The translations under genes were made by a program, and so were the position numbers. 64,000 nt of DNA from a virus. Below are positions 18,209 through 26,408 of this stretch, piece by piece. A model generated the notes under the pieces. The model searched no databases and was not told the origin of the DNA. It saw only the letters and a list, made by a program, of their open reading frames with translations. Location of the stretch: the IMG/VR virus record IMGVR_UViG_3300044638_006750, positions 168,684-232,683 of that record, one strand, 5' to 3'. How positions within the stretch are numbered: position 1 is the first letter of the stretch; every line of letters starts with the position of its first letter.

Positions 18209-19457
18209 TAATTTGATTTTTGTACAGATAGCGTCATATCGTGATCCAGAGCTATTGAATACTCTAAGAGATATGATTAATAATGCTGTACATCCAGAAA
18301 ATCTTAGAATCGGTATCGCTTGGCAGCATAGCGATGCAGACAGTTGGGATAAACTTGATGAATTTAAAGATGATTCTAGGTTTAGAATTCTAGACATCAA
18401 TTACAAAGACTCTAAGGGTGTTTGTTGGGCGAGAAATGCCGTTCAACAACTATATGATGGAGAAAAGTACACCCTACAACTAGATTCACACCATAGATTT
18501 GCAAAAGACTGGGATAAAACTTTAATAGATATGCTAGTAGGACTACAAAAGGAAGGCTATGCAAAGCCCCTTATTACTGCATATATACCTAGTTTTGATC
18601 CAGAACATGATCCGGAAAAAAGGGTTCAAGAACCATGGAAAATGAATTTCGATAGATTCATACCCGAGGGCGCAATATTCTTTTTGCCAGCATCTCTTGA
18701 ATCTTTCAACGATAAGGATAGACCTATTAAGGGAAGATTCTATTCTGCTCATTTTGCTTTTACTGTTGGAGAATTTTGTAAAGAAGTTCCACATGATCCT
18801 AATTACTACTTTCATGGAGAAGAAATTAGCATAGCAGTTAGAGCATATACTCATGGTTATGATATATTTCATCCTCATAAAGTTGTTTGCTGGCACGAAT
18901 ATACTAGAAAAGGCAGATCAAAACAATGGGACGATGATCCTGTTTGGCCTCAAAGAAATAATGATTCTCATATGAGAAACAGAAAGTTGTTCGAAATGGA
19001 CGGATTAACAAATGATATTGATTTTGGTCCATGGGGTTTTGGTAAAAAGCGTACAGTAGCAGATTATGAGAAATATGCAGGTATATCGTTTAAGAAAAGA
19101 GCTGTACAAAGATACACATTAGACCATAAAGAGCCGCCAAATCCAACTTATGCCACAGAAGAAGAATATCAAAAATCATTTCTGAATATCTTCAAGCACT
19201 GTATTGATATTGGCTATTCTCAAGTACCCGAAACAGATTATGATTTCTGGTGTGTTGCATTTAAAGATGAAAATGGTCAGGATCTTTATAGACAAGATGC
19301 TGATGAAGCAGAAATTGCAAGAATGAAAAATGATCCTGATGGCTACTGTAAGGTATGGAGAGAGTTTTCTACAGAAGTTAAACCAAAAAGTTGGGTGGTG
19401 TGGCCTCATAGTAGATCAAAAGGCTGGTGTGATATGATTCAAGGAAATCTTCCGTGA
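18180..19457 (+). CDS. GlcNAc-transferase-type glycosyltransferase (Gnt1/Skp1 GlcNAcT-like)
   Basis: 425 residues. LIFVQIASYRDPELLNTLRD, the WQHSDAD turn, CWARNAVQQLYDGEKYTLQL followed by DSHHRF, then YFHGEEISIAVRAYTHGYDI and HEYTRKGRSKQWDDDP form the full motif series of the GlcNAc (PF11397) family, which includes the Dictyostelium Skp1 GlcNAc-transferase. The DSH serves as DxD. A C-terminal extension of about 130 residues has no recognised domain. Either a protein or a glycan could be the acceptor. Confidence 0.82.
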   Translation: MKRQRGKKTDNLIFVQIASYRDPELLNTLRDMINNAVHPENLRIGIAWQHSDADSWDKLDEFKDDSRFRILDINYKDSKGVCWARNAVQQLYDGEKYTLQLDSHHRFAKDWDKTLIDMLVGLQKEGYAKPLITAYIPSFDPEHDPEKRVQEPWKMNFDRFIPEGAIFFLPASLESFNDKDRPIKGRFYSAHFAFTVGEFCKEVPHDPNYYFHGEEISIAVRAYTHGYDIFHPHKVVCWHEYTRKGRSKQWDDDPVWPQRNNDSHMRNRKLFEMDGLTNDIDFGPWGFGKKRTVADYEKYAGISFKKRAVQRYTLDHKEPPNPTYATEEEYQKSFLNIFKHCIDIGYSQVPETDYDFWCVAFKDENGQDLYRQDADEAEIARMKNDPDGYCKVWREFSTEVKPKSWVVWPHSRSKGWCDMIQGNLP

Positions 19458-20455
19458 CAAATATAAGATTTCATAGAATTGATAATAAAGCATGGGGAAG
19501 ATATCACGCTATTTGGTTTAGAAAATTTGCCAAATATCTGGAACAATTTTTCAATGTGGAATGGAAAGATTATTTTGATCCAGATAATCAAGTAGCTTCG
19601 TCAAGACTTGAACTACTAAGTGATATTAGAGGTTTTGATCATAATCCTCCATTAAGCGATGTTGATTGTGTTATAGAAAATTTAGATACTAAAAAATTTG
19701 TAGTATTAACATTTACAGAATATTTTAATTCTTATGTTGTACACTATTTAAAATCCCCCAACTGTCAAAAATTATTATCCGCACACTTCAATTATCATAA
19801 TATTTACTATTGGCTTAAAAGAGATAATTTAGTACACAGATTGCCCGACGTTGCACCTTGGTTTTTTGGTTCTATAGACGAATGGGATGTTGCAAAATAT
19901 AGAAATGTCAGAAATGAAACGCCGGTCGAAGAACAAAATACTGCTTTGTTTTGGAAAGGGTCCGGTATAGGCTCTTATAGAAAAGTTATAGAGATCCTTA
20001 GAGATAGACAAGTTTTAGATACTCAAACACTACCATTTGATCTATACATGACAACCTTGGCGAAACAAAAAATAGCTTTAGCATATTATATGGATTTAGA
20101 TAGGTATACTAACCCATACGACTATCCCGGCGAATTTTGTTATAGAGATATGGAATATTGCGCTTTAGGCGTTCCATTTATAAGAATAGAATATAAAGAC
20201 TGTGTACATAATGGCCTAATACAAAATTATCATTATATTAGTATACCAAGAGAAACAGCATACGGTATTTATGAAAAAAATGGCAATGATGGTGTAGCAT
20301 CATTAATAGAAGATAAGTATAATGAGATTATTCAGGATAACGACCTATTGGCTTATATTTCTGGTAATCAAAAACAATGGTTCGATAATTATGCGATGTG
20401 GCCTAATAGTGCAAAATTAGCTATACAACTAACCGGAATAGATCAATGGATTTAA
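19454..20455 (+). CDS. Putative GT-B glycosyltransferase (CAP10/exostosin-like C-terminus)
   Basis: Starts with GTG in a GTGA junction with the preceding gene. The C-terminal half contains ALFWKGSGIGSYRK, LAYYMDLDRY and EFCYRDMEYCALGVPFIR, which resemble the donor-binding half of exostosin or family-90-like transferases (an E-x-x-x-x-D-x-E-x-x-A-x-G-x-P pattern). 333 residues. Family identity is tentative; the position between two glycosyltransferases supports the role. Confidence 0.55.
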   Translation: MTNIRFHRIDNKAWGRYHAIWFRKFAKYLEQFFNVEWKDYFDPDNQVASSRLELLSDIRGFDHNPPLSDVDCVIENLDTKKFVVLTFTEYFNSYVVHYLKSPNCQKLLSAHFNYHNIYYWLKRDNLVHRLPDVAPWFFGSIDEWDVAKYRNVRNETPVEEQNTALFWKGSGIGSYRKVIEILRDRQVLDTQTLPFDLYMTTLAKQKIALAYYMDLDRYTNPYDYPGEFCYRDMEYCALGVPFIRIEYKDCVHNGLIQNYHYISIPRETAYGIYEKNGNDGVASLIEDKYNEIIQDNDLLAYISGNQKQWFDNYAMWPNSAKLAIQLTGIDQWI

Positions 20456-21327
20456 AAAATCTGACCATAACAACATGTTTGTACTATGACCTGTGCGGCA
20501 CCGAATTCGGAGGCAGAGTTCATCCAAGAAATAAATATTTCTATGGACTAGTATCCATGCTCAAAATGGATTCCTCTATTGTTCTCTATTGTTGGGAAAA
20601 AAATATTCAAGAACTGACAGATTTTATAGTATCTCAGTGTGGACCTGATGCCTTAAATAAAATTAAATTTATACCATATGATCTTTATAAGAGTCCTCTT
20701 TATGGTGTGATAAGAACACTAAAAGATCCAGAAGAGCAAAAAAAGTCTGATAGAACATATGATTTAATGCAAGCAAAATTCTTAATGGTCAAAAATACAA
20801 TTGAGAATAATTTTTTTAATACTGACAATTTCTACTATATGGATGTAGGGCTATCCAGCTCTGCATTATTTCCATTTAAGTATCTGCCAATGAAAGACGA
20901 TCCTATGAAGAAGTGGTCGGATTGTTCTTTGTTTAATAATACATTAGTTGATGGACTTATTAATTTAATAGATCCAAATAAAGTAGTCATGTGGAGAATA
21001 TCTGATTGGTTACACTGGATAGACCCGTCTCATCTTAGATCAACTGTTAGAGAATCCATTATTGGTGGTATATTTGGAGGCAAAAAAGAACCCATGATTC
21101 AATATTGTAATGATATAACAGATAGATTTATTGACATGGTTATTAATAAAAAAACCTTGTATTTGGATGAAGTTATTATGACTATAGAACATAATTTTAA
21201 TCCTGACAAATATAAAAAGGTAGATTTTGATGTATGGTATCATGAAGATAGTGGAGATTGGTGTCAGGCGGCAATAGTGGGTAAGAAAAGTTTTTATAAA
21301 ACATTCGAGGAGCTTAATAACATATAA
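20446..21327 (+). CDS. HtrL/WlaTC-like glycosyltransferase
   Basis: A 293-residue protein with LTITTCLYYDL, QAKFLMVKNTIENNFF, FYYMDVGLSSSALFPF and IIGGIFGGKKEPM. These parallel the WIDGG and GGFFGGHKE blocks of the gene at 16550, so the two are probably distant paralogues in one operon. It overlaps the previous gene by 10 bp and its last base is shared with the next ATG. Confidence 0.6.
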   Translation: MDLKNLTITTCLYYDLCGTEFGGRVHPRNKYFYGLVSMLKMDSSIVLYCWEKNIQELTDFIVSQCGPDALNKIKFIPYDLYKSPLYGVIRTLKDPEEQKKSDRTYDLMQAKFLMVKNTIENNFFNTDNFYYMDVGLSSSALFPFKYLPMKDDPMKKWSDCSLFNNTLVDGLINLIDPNKVVMWRISDWLHWIDPSHLRSTVRESIIGGIFGGKKEPMIQYCNDITDRFIDMVINKKTLYLDEVIMTIEHNFNPDKYKKVDFDVWYHEDSGDWCQAAIVGKKSFYKTFEELNNI

Positions 21328-21992
21328 TGCAAACTGATCATGTAGGAAGAATATTAAATCCAGAGGGTGGATATTTAGACATTAATGGGAAACCAATAAC
21401 AGGATGCTGTGCTTTTGCAGGGATTACTGCTATGCAACACGAAGGAGCGTTTGAAGTTTTTAGGTCTTTATTAGAGACAGTTAGACCTGCCAGAGTTCTC
21501 GAAATAGGAACCGCTGCTGGGGGTCTATGTCTTTACATCAGGCACACATTAAATACTTTAGGTATGTCTGATGTACCGATTAAAACTTTTGATATCTATG
21601 ATACATCTACACATAGGGTTTTAGAAAAAGAAAATAATTTAGAAGTTATTTATACTAATATATTTAGTAAAGATTATTTAAACTTAGAGAATCCTGATCT
21701 AATAGAAACTTTTATTAAATCAGAAGGTACAACGCTAGTTTTGTGTGACGGAGGAAATAAAATCAATGAGTTTAATCTAGTAGCTCCTATGTTGAAATCT
21801 GGAGATATTATTATGGCTCATGATTATTCTCCAAACCTTGAATATTTTAAAGAACACATAATGAATAAGGTGTGGTGCTGGATGGAGATTCAAGATTCTG
21901 ATGTGCAGCAGGCCGTCGATAGTAATAATTTAGAACCTTTTATGGCAACAGAATTTGCTAATGTTGTATGGTTATGTCGTCGCAAAGTATAA
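21327..21992 (+). CDS. SAM-dependent methyltransferase (CmcI/Methyltransf_24-like)
   Basis: In the 221-residue protein RVLEIGTAAGGLCLYI is the SAM-binding loop, KTFDIYD the acidic turn, LVLCDGGNKINEFN the strand-4 motif and DIIMAHDYSPN the C-terminal motif. The setting suggests O-methylation of a sugar. It overlaps the FkbM-family gene by 25 bp. Confidence 0.75.
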   Translation: MQTDHVGRILNPEGGYLDINGKPITGCCAFAGITAMQHEGAFEVFRSLLETVRPARVLEIGTAAGGLCLYIRHTLNTLGMSDVPIKTFDIYDTSTHRVLEKENNLEVIYTNIFSKDYLNLENPDLIETFIKSEGTTLVLCDGGNKINEFNLVAPMLKSGDIIMAHDYSPNLEYFKEHIMNKVWCWMEIQDSDVQQAVDSNNLEPFMATEFANVVWLCRRKV

Positions 21993-22591
21993 TATCGGAA
22001 GAAGATTTTGCTTCAGTATGTTCAAAATTAACAGATGTTTTTTTTGTTCAAATCGGTGCTAATGATGGTGTGTCGTTTGATCCGATACATGATCTAGTCC
22101 TTCGTTACAACTGGTCCGGTATTCTTGTGGAGCCAGGAGCAGAAGCTTTTGATGCACTAAAACATAATTATTCTGGACGAAGCAATTTAATGTTTTTGAA
22201 TTACGCTATATCAGACCGTGATGGTTTTGTAGAATTATACTGTGGTACTACAACTCCACACTTTACGCTTGATTTTATAAAAGCAAAACATATGTTTGAC
22301 GTTGAACCCAAAGCCGTAAGAGTACCCTGTATGTCTATGAAGACACTTATGAACCGATATGTTAAAAATAACAAGATCGATATATTACAGATAGATGCCG
22401 AAGGTCATGATCATATCATACTGAACGATATGGACTTTGAACAATACTTGCCAAAGATAGTTAGATTTGAGTATGTTTCTATAGGAGACAAATTTTTAAA
22501 TAATTGCTTGACCAAACTATTACATTTCGGGTATACTGTACATTACAGTTCTGATGGTGCGGACGTTATAGCTATAAGAGAAATTAAATGA
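21968..22591 (+). CDS. FkbM-family methyltransferase
   Basis: 207 residues with the FkbM order: FVQIGANDGVSFDPI (SAM-binding), GILVEPGAEAFDAL, NYAISDRDG, VPCMSMKTLM and DILQIDAEGHDHIIL. FkbM enzymes methylate hydroxyl groups of glycans and polyketides. A second ATG six bases on (21974) is also possible. It overlaps the next gene by 4 bp. Confidence 0.82.
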   Translation: MVMSSQSIISEEDFASVCSKLTDVFFVQIGANDGVSFDPIHDLVLRYNWSGILVEPGAEAFDALKHNYSGRSNLMFLNYAISDRDGFVELYCGTTTPHFTLDFIKAKHMFDVEPKAVRVPCMSMKTLMNRYVKNNKIDILQIDAEGHDHIILNDMDFEQYLPKIVRFEYVSIGDKFLNNCLTKLLHFGYTVHYSSDGADVIAIREIK

Positions 22592-22968
22592 AAATTATAT
22601 CTTGGTCTTTTATTTTTTTACTCATGTTTTCGAATGCATATAGTCAAGAACATGTAAATGTTTTTAGTGGATTGCCATTCGTAGGTATGGCCAATACAGC
22701 ACCAGCTGCCTATAACAACAGTGTATCATCTGTTATAGCGGCAGAGGGAGGCTATGCTATAGATATGAGTCAAGCTTTTATTAATAGTCAAGCTGGCTAT
22801 AGTATGGTTTTAGACAATCATACAAAAAGAATAGACACATACTTTAAAGGCAGAGTTAGTAATGCTTACTATAGAGACATGGAAGAATGGAGAAGATCAG
22901 AAAAAACTAGACTGAAACGACTGGGCCTATGGAATGGTGAGACTATTAGAGATTTATATAGACCATAG
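22588..22968 (+). CDS. Small secreted protein of unknown function
   Basis: 126 residues with a clear Sec signal peptide: MKIISWS, a hydrophobic core of about 10 residues, then NAYSQ with likely cleavage after Ser19. The mature part is rich in small residues and Tyr (AAYNNS, AAEGGYAIDMSQAF, SNAYYRD) and ends with Arg-rich helices. It closes the plus-strand operon and is convergent with a protease gene 2 bp away. No family recognised. Confidence 0.6.
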   Translation: MKIISWSFIFLLMFSNAYSQEHVNVFSGLPFVGMANTAPAAYNNSVSSVIAAEGGYAIDMSQAFINSQAGYSMVLDNHTKRIDTYFKGRVSNAYYRDMEEWRRSEKTRLKRLGLWNGETIRDLYRP

Positions 22969-22970
22969 TC

Positions 22971-23876
22971 TCATGGTGTAGGTTGGATGATTCCATACCC
23001 TTCATATTTTCTTATCCCTTTATGCCTAGTATTTTTTAATTGAATAGCTGTTTTTTTGAATAGCTCTATATAGTCTTCTTTAGTTGTCAGTTGATTACCA
23101 TAGTATGATTTAGCTAATGCTGCACACCCAACAGCAAATGGGTTGCTCATGCTCGTACCGCTCATTTTGGCATAAGTATTTCCTGGGTAGCAGCTTAATA
23201 TATCATGTCCTGGGGCAAGAAAATCTAGCTCGTCTCCGCTACAAGTAAAACTAGTTCTTTCAAAATTACTATCTATCGCCCCAATACTTATTGGATAGTC
23301 GTACTTAGCTGGATACAGTATTTCAGAACTCTCACCAGAGTTACCAGCTGCGCAGAATACAACAATATTTTTGCTTTTAGCAAAATCTATAGCTTTTTCT
23401 AGTCTTGGACTAGGAACAGGTGAACCTAGTGACATTGTAATAAAATCTGCCTTATTATCAATAGCCCAATATATACCTTTGATAATATCTTCATTGCTCC
23501 CCATACCACTATCGTTAAGGGCTTTTATTGGCATAATTTTTGCTTTTGGAGCAACACCAACCATGCCTAATCCATTGTCTGAAGCAGCTATAGTTCCTGC
23601 CACATGTGTTCCATGTCCACATTTATCTATGGGGTCTCTTGATGGCTCTACAAAGTTTACTCCTTGTACTAAGTTATGTTTAAGATCATCATGATCTAAA
23701 TCGCATCCAGTATCTATTACAGCAACAACTATACCATCTCCTTTAGAAAATTTCCAATGATTTTTTATTTTGAATGTTTCTATTTCCCATCCATAAAATT
23801 GGCTGTCTTCTGGTGATAAGCCATATACTGGCTCTACTTCATATGGTAATAATGAATAATTATTTTTTCTTTTCAT
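22971..23876 (-). CDS. Intracellular-subtilisin-like serine protease (S8)
   Basis: 301 residues without a signal peptide. The catalytic triad is complete: Asp55 in VIDTGCD, His88 in GHGTHVAG and Ser242 in SGTSMSNP, with the oxyanion Asn179 in AAGNSGE. The N-terminal SLLPY (8-12) matches the LIPY/F motif of the short propeptide of Bacillus intracellular subtilisins, which blocks the active site until cleaved. Its start overlaps the end of the trypsin-like gene by 17 bp, so the two proteases are co-transcribed. It may process phage or host proteins late in infection (inference). Confidence 0.88.
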   Translation of the reverse strand: MKRKNNYSLLPYEVEPVYGLSPEDSQFYGWEIETFKIKNHWKFSKGDGIVVAVIDTGCDLDHDDLKHNLVQGVNFVEPSRDPIDKCGHGTHVAGTIAASDNGLGMVGVAPKAKIMPIKALNDSGMGSNEDIIKGIYWAIDNKADFITMSLGSPVPSPRLEKAIDFAKSKNIVVFCAAGNSGESSEILYPAKYDYPISIGAIDSNFERTSFTCSGDELDFLAPGHDILSCYPGNTYAKMSGTSMSNPFAVGCAALAKSYYGNQLTTKEDYIELFKKTAIQLKNTRHKGIRKYEGYGIIQPTP

Positions 23877-24615
23877 GCTTTATAGTCTCTCTTATCCATT
23901 CTTTATATAAGCTTACTCTTGTGTGACAACTCTCATCATTGTATGTAGAATTAGAAGATCCATCATATCCTATAACTGATGAATTAATTCCAGCAAGCCT
24001 GTTATCTATAAAAAGACCACCCCCGCTGTCTCCACTACAAATTAAAAATTCTAGCTCTGTAGGCTTTTGATGCCTTTTAGATGGTGAACAGATCAGTACA
24101 TGTCTTTCTATTTTATCTATAAAGTTCGATCCTGCTCTTCTTAAGCCATCATGTTTTTTGGTGCCAGAATTAAATGTTCCCGTAAAACCCCAACCAGATA
24201 TAGAACATAATTTACCAATTTCATCATCTTCTTCATAAATAGATGGATAAAAATCTAAATCTATAGGATCTTCTATGTATCCTAAAGCTATATCAGCATA
24301 GCCAAAAACATTTGTATCATAATCTTTGTGCATAATCATATTTTTAATATTATATTTATTTTCGCCTATATTTACTGTCCAACTATGACAATTCTCAACA
24401 ACATGTGCAGCTGTTATAATCCAGTGAGGATCTATTACTACGGCAGATCCACAGGACATACCCTTGCCGTCAAAACAACATAATTTCACTACACTATGAA
24501 ACTTAGCTCCATAATCAATATATTTTTGATCTGAAGTATGAGGATCTATTGTTCCAGCAATAGAAAAAATTGATAAAAAATTCCATATGAATAAAGCATA
24601 AATATAAGATTTCAT
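23860..24615 (-). CDS. Secreted trypsin-like serine protease (S1)
   Basis: The start at 24615 is set by AAGGAG seven bases upstream; from there the protein is 251 residues with a signal peptide (about 1-20, hydrophobic core YALFIWNFLSIFSIA). The S1 triad is intact: His71 in TAAHVV, Asp108 in YADIALG and Ser197 in CSGDSGGG. Extra Cys residues could form disulfides, fitting export. An S1A protease is unusual in a phage. It may act in the periplasm or on the host surface, or be released on lysis; that is inference. Confidence 0.85.
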   Translation of the reverse strand: MKSYIYALFIWNFLSIFSIAGTIDPHTSDQKYIDYGAKFHSVVKLCCFDGKGMSCGSAVVIDPHWIITAAHVVENCHSWTVNIGENKYNIKNMIMHKDYDTNVFGYADIALGYIEDPIDLDFYPSIYEEDDEIGKLCSISGWGFTGTFNSGTKKHDGLRRAGSNFIDKIERHVLICSPSKRHQKPTELEFLICSGDSGGGLFIDNRLAGINSSVIGYDGSSNSTYNDESCHTRVSLYKEWIRETIKHEKKK

Positions 24616-24663
24616 ATACCGCTCCTTTTCACACCACTTTGTATATATTATATACACTATAAG

Positions 24664-24691
24664 TCAAGGGGCCTAGGAATTGTCCAGACTA
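24664..24691 (-). repeat. 28-bp intergenic motif, copy 1
   Basis: Begins at the TAG stop of the HNH gene and ends in a TTGA. The plus-strand block TCAAGGGGCC is identical to a second copy at 26381-26408; AATTG and CC-GACTA are shared too. It could be part of a promoter for the trypsin-like gene (TTGACT, with TATAAT-like sequence downstream) or a protein-binding site. Confidence 0.5.
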
Positions 24692-25012
24692 TTCTGTTTT
24701 GTATGGTCTGTGTTGTATTTTTTGATTGATTTCATAGCAATCTTCTACTACGGATGAATTCCAACTTTTAAAATCCATTAGATGCCCGAACATAAGATGA
24801 CATTGTTCAGAGCATAATGTAATTAAATTTGATGGATCAAGTTCTCTATTTGGGTCTATGTGTACAGGAACTATGTGGTGTACTTCAAGATTTTTGTTTT
24901 TCCCGCACGCTCTGCATCTAGATTCTTTTTTTAAATGCTCTTTTCTCACCGCCTGCCACTGAGGAGACCTAACAGCGAATCTTAGCTGTTTAGAAAAAAG
25001 TTTATTAAACAT
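24689..25012 (-). CDS. HNH endonuclease
   Basis: 107 residues: CRACGKN for zinc binding, LEVHHIVPVHIDP as the His-His core, NLITLC and QCHLMFGH as the C-terminal part of the HNH motif. The compact form matches stand-alone phage HNH nucleases that nick or cut DNA. Its own 3' end carries the shared 28-bp motif. Confidence 0.8.
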   Translation of the reverse strand: MFNKLFSKQLRFAVRSPQWQAVRKEHLKKESRCRACGKNKNLEVHHIVPVHIDPNRELDPSNLITLCSEQCHLMFGHLMDFKSWNSSVVEDCYEINQKIQHRPYKTE

Positions 25013-25015
25013 AAT

Positions 25016-26017
25016 CTATAATACCTTAGCAGCTATTAAACATCCTTTAGCTACTGCGTGTAATGGATCATTAGCATGTCTTATTTCTTTTATCTCAACA
25101 GGAAATCCATTTTCTTGCATTTTTAATTTAAAATGTTCGATATATCCATCTGCTAACGATGTACCACCAGCAACCACTATGGTTAATGGATTTTTAAATT
25201 TTGGTAGTGATTTATGATTTATTAATGCAGAAGCTAAATTTTTAGTGGTATAGTCTATAAGTCTTTCATAATATGCTGATACAGCAGCCAACACTGGGTT
25301 GTCGCATGTTTCTCCTATTTTAAATCCACCACCTTCTTTTTCAACCTGTACTACACTATCTGGTTCTCCTGTGGCTACAGCACTCATTCTATCAATCCAG
25401 TCGCCGGATTTAGTTGTGGAAAACAAAACTGTTGGTTCGCCATTAAGCATTACACAAACATTAGTCATTCCCGCTCCACAACTAACCCCAATACCTGTAT
25501 AGTCTTCTGATTCTAATTCAGCATAACATAAGGCTTCTGCTTCATTGATAGCTCTAGCATTATAACCACATTCTGCTAAAATAGTTTTAACAACATCTTC
25601 ATGATATCCAACATCAAAATCGTCGTCTTCTTGATCAACTGGTTGTGCTGGGACACAGAATACCAGTTTTTCATTTTCTTCAGATGCTTTACCTGCTACT
25701 TCTTTTAAAATAAAAGCCAAGATTCTTTTTGCGTCTTTTTCTTTAGCCGAAACAACACCTCTATACATAGGTCTTTTAGCGGTATCATTTCTTTCAATAG
25801 CTTTTTCAATAGCATCTTTACCTAATAGAATAAAAGACCCATCTGAGTCTTTAATAAAAACTTTTCCAGTCAATCCTTTTTCTATCATTTTTGTAGCTAC
25901 TGGTGTTGTTGGTTTAATAACATAAAATGCATCTCTAAAATCTTTATATTGCATTTGATTATTATCGTCAGAAGATAATACTATATATGATGTTCCAACA
26001 TCTAAACCTTTAGCCAT
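25016..26017 (-). CDS. Actin/Hsp70-fold ATPase (ParM/MreB-like)
   Basis: 333 residues with all three nucleotide-binding motifs of the actin superfamily: phosphate-1 GLDVGTSYIV near the N-terminus, phosphate-2 GIGVSCGAGMTNVCVM in the middle and the adenosine motif IVVAGGTSLADG near residue 284. The length is typical of ParM, MreB and phage actins. Filament formation is the usual property, for example in DNA positioning or organising replication. A strong Shine-Dalgarno (GAGGT) precedes the ATG. It follows a one-segment membrane protein by 10 bp in the same operon, a possible anchor. Confidence 0.8.
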   Translation of the reverse strand: MAKGLDVGTSYIVLSSDDNNQMQYKDFRDAFYVIKPTTPVATKMIEKGLTGKVFIKDSDGSFILLGKDAIEKAIERNDTAKRPMYRGVVSAKEKDAKRILAFILKEVAGKASEENEKLVFCVPAQPVDQEDDDFDVGYHEDVVKTILAECGYNARAINEAEALCYAELESEDYTGIGVSCGAGMTNVCVMLNGEPTVLFSTTKSGDWIDRMSAVATGEPDSVVQVEKEGGGFKIGETCDNPVLAAVSAYYERLIDYTTKNLASALINHKSLPKFKNPLTIVVAGGTSLADGYIEHFKLKMQENGFPVEIKEIRHANDPLHAVAKGCLIAAKVL

Positions 26018-26027
26018 AATTTTACCT

Positions 26028-26342
26028 CTAACCTTTCATATTTTTTAGTTTATTGATAGAAGAACCAATATTTTCCTGACTATTCTTAATTTCTCCTAAA
26101 CCTTCATATTTTTTTTCTAATTGATCAGTTTTAATATCTACTACAAATTTACTGTTATCAATTGATATTGGTTGTCCTGTTGATGTATTTTTGATCGACG
26201 ACAATACTTTTGCAGTAGGCGTCTCTTGTTTAAATACACCATCAAAAGACAATAATCTCCCTACTAGTAGTCCTAATAGGAAGATTATTATGTATGAAAA
26301 TATAAAAAGAGTTATTATGGCTATAATTATTATGTTATTCAT
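26028..26342 (-). CDS. Small single-pass membrane protein with helical tail
   Basis: 104 residues. Residues about 3-27 are a strong transmembrane segment; the rest is polar, including QLEKKYEGLGEIKNS and a basic helix at the end, suggesting a coiled-coil cytoplasmic tail. It precedes the actin-like gene in the transcript. No family recognised. Confidence 0.6.
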   Translation of the reverse strand: MNNIIIIAIITLFIFSYIIIFLLGLLVGRLLSFDGVFKQETPTAKVLSSIKNTSTGQPISIDNSKFVVDIKTDQLEKKYEGLGEIKNSQENIGSSINKLKNMKG

Positions 26343-26380
26343 TTAGTCTCATAATATATTCCTTAATAGTGTTATTGTCC

Positions 26381-26408
26381 TCAAGGGGCCGCAAAAATTG
26401 CCTGACTA
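26381..26408 (-). repeat. 28-bp intergenic motif, copy 2
   Basis: Starts at the TAG stop of ruvB and ends in TTGA, mirroring copy 1 at 24664-24691, including the identical ten-base TCAAGGGGCC block on the plus strand. It precedes the membrane protein gene at 26342. Confidence 0.5.

Noticed and set aside
24616-24657. Longer N-terminus for the trypsin-like protease
   Set aside because: The extra 14 residues precede the signal peptide and the AAGGAG site; the ATG at 24615 restores a normal signal peptide.
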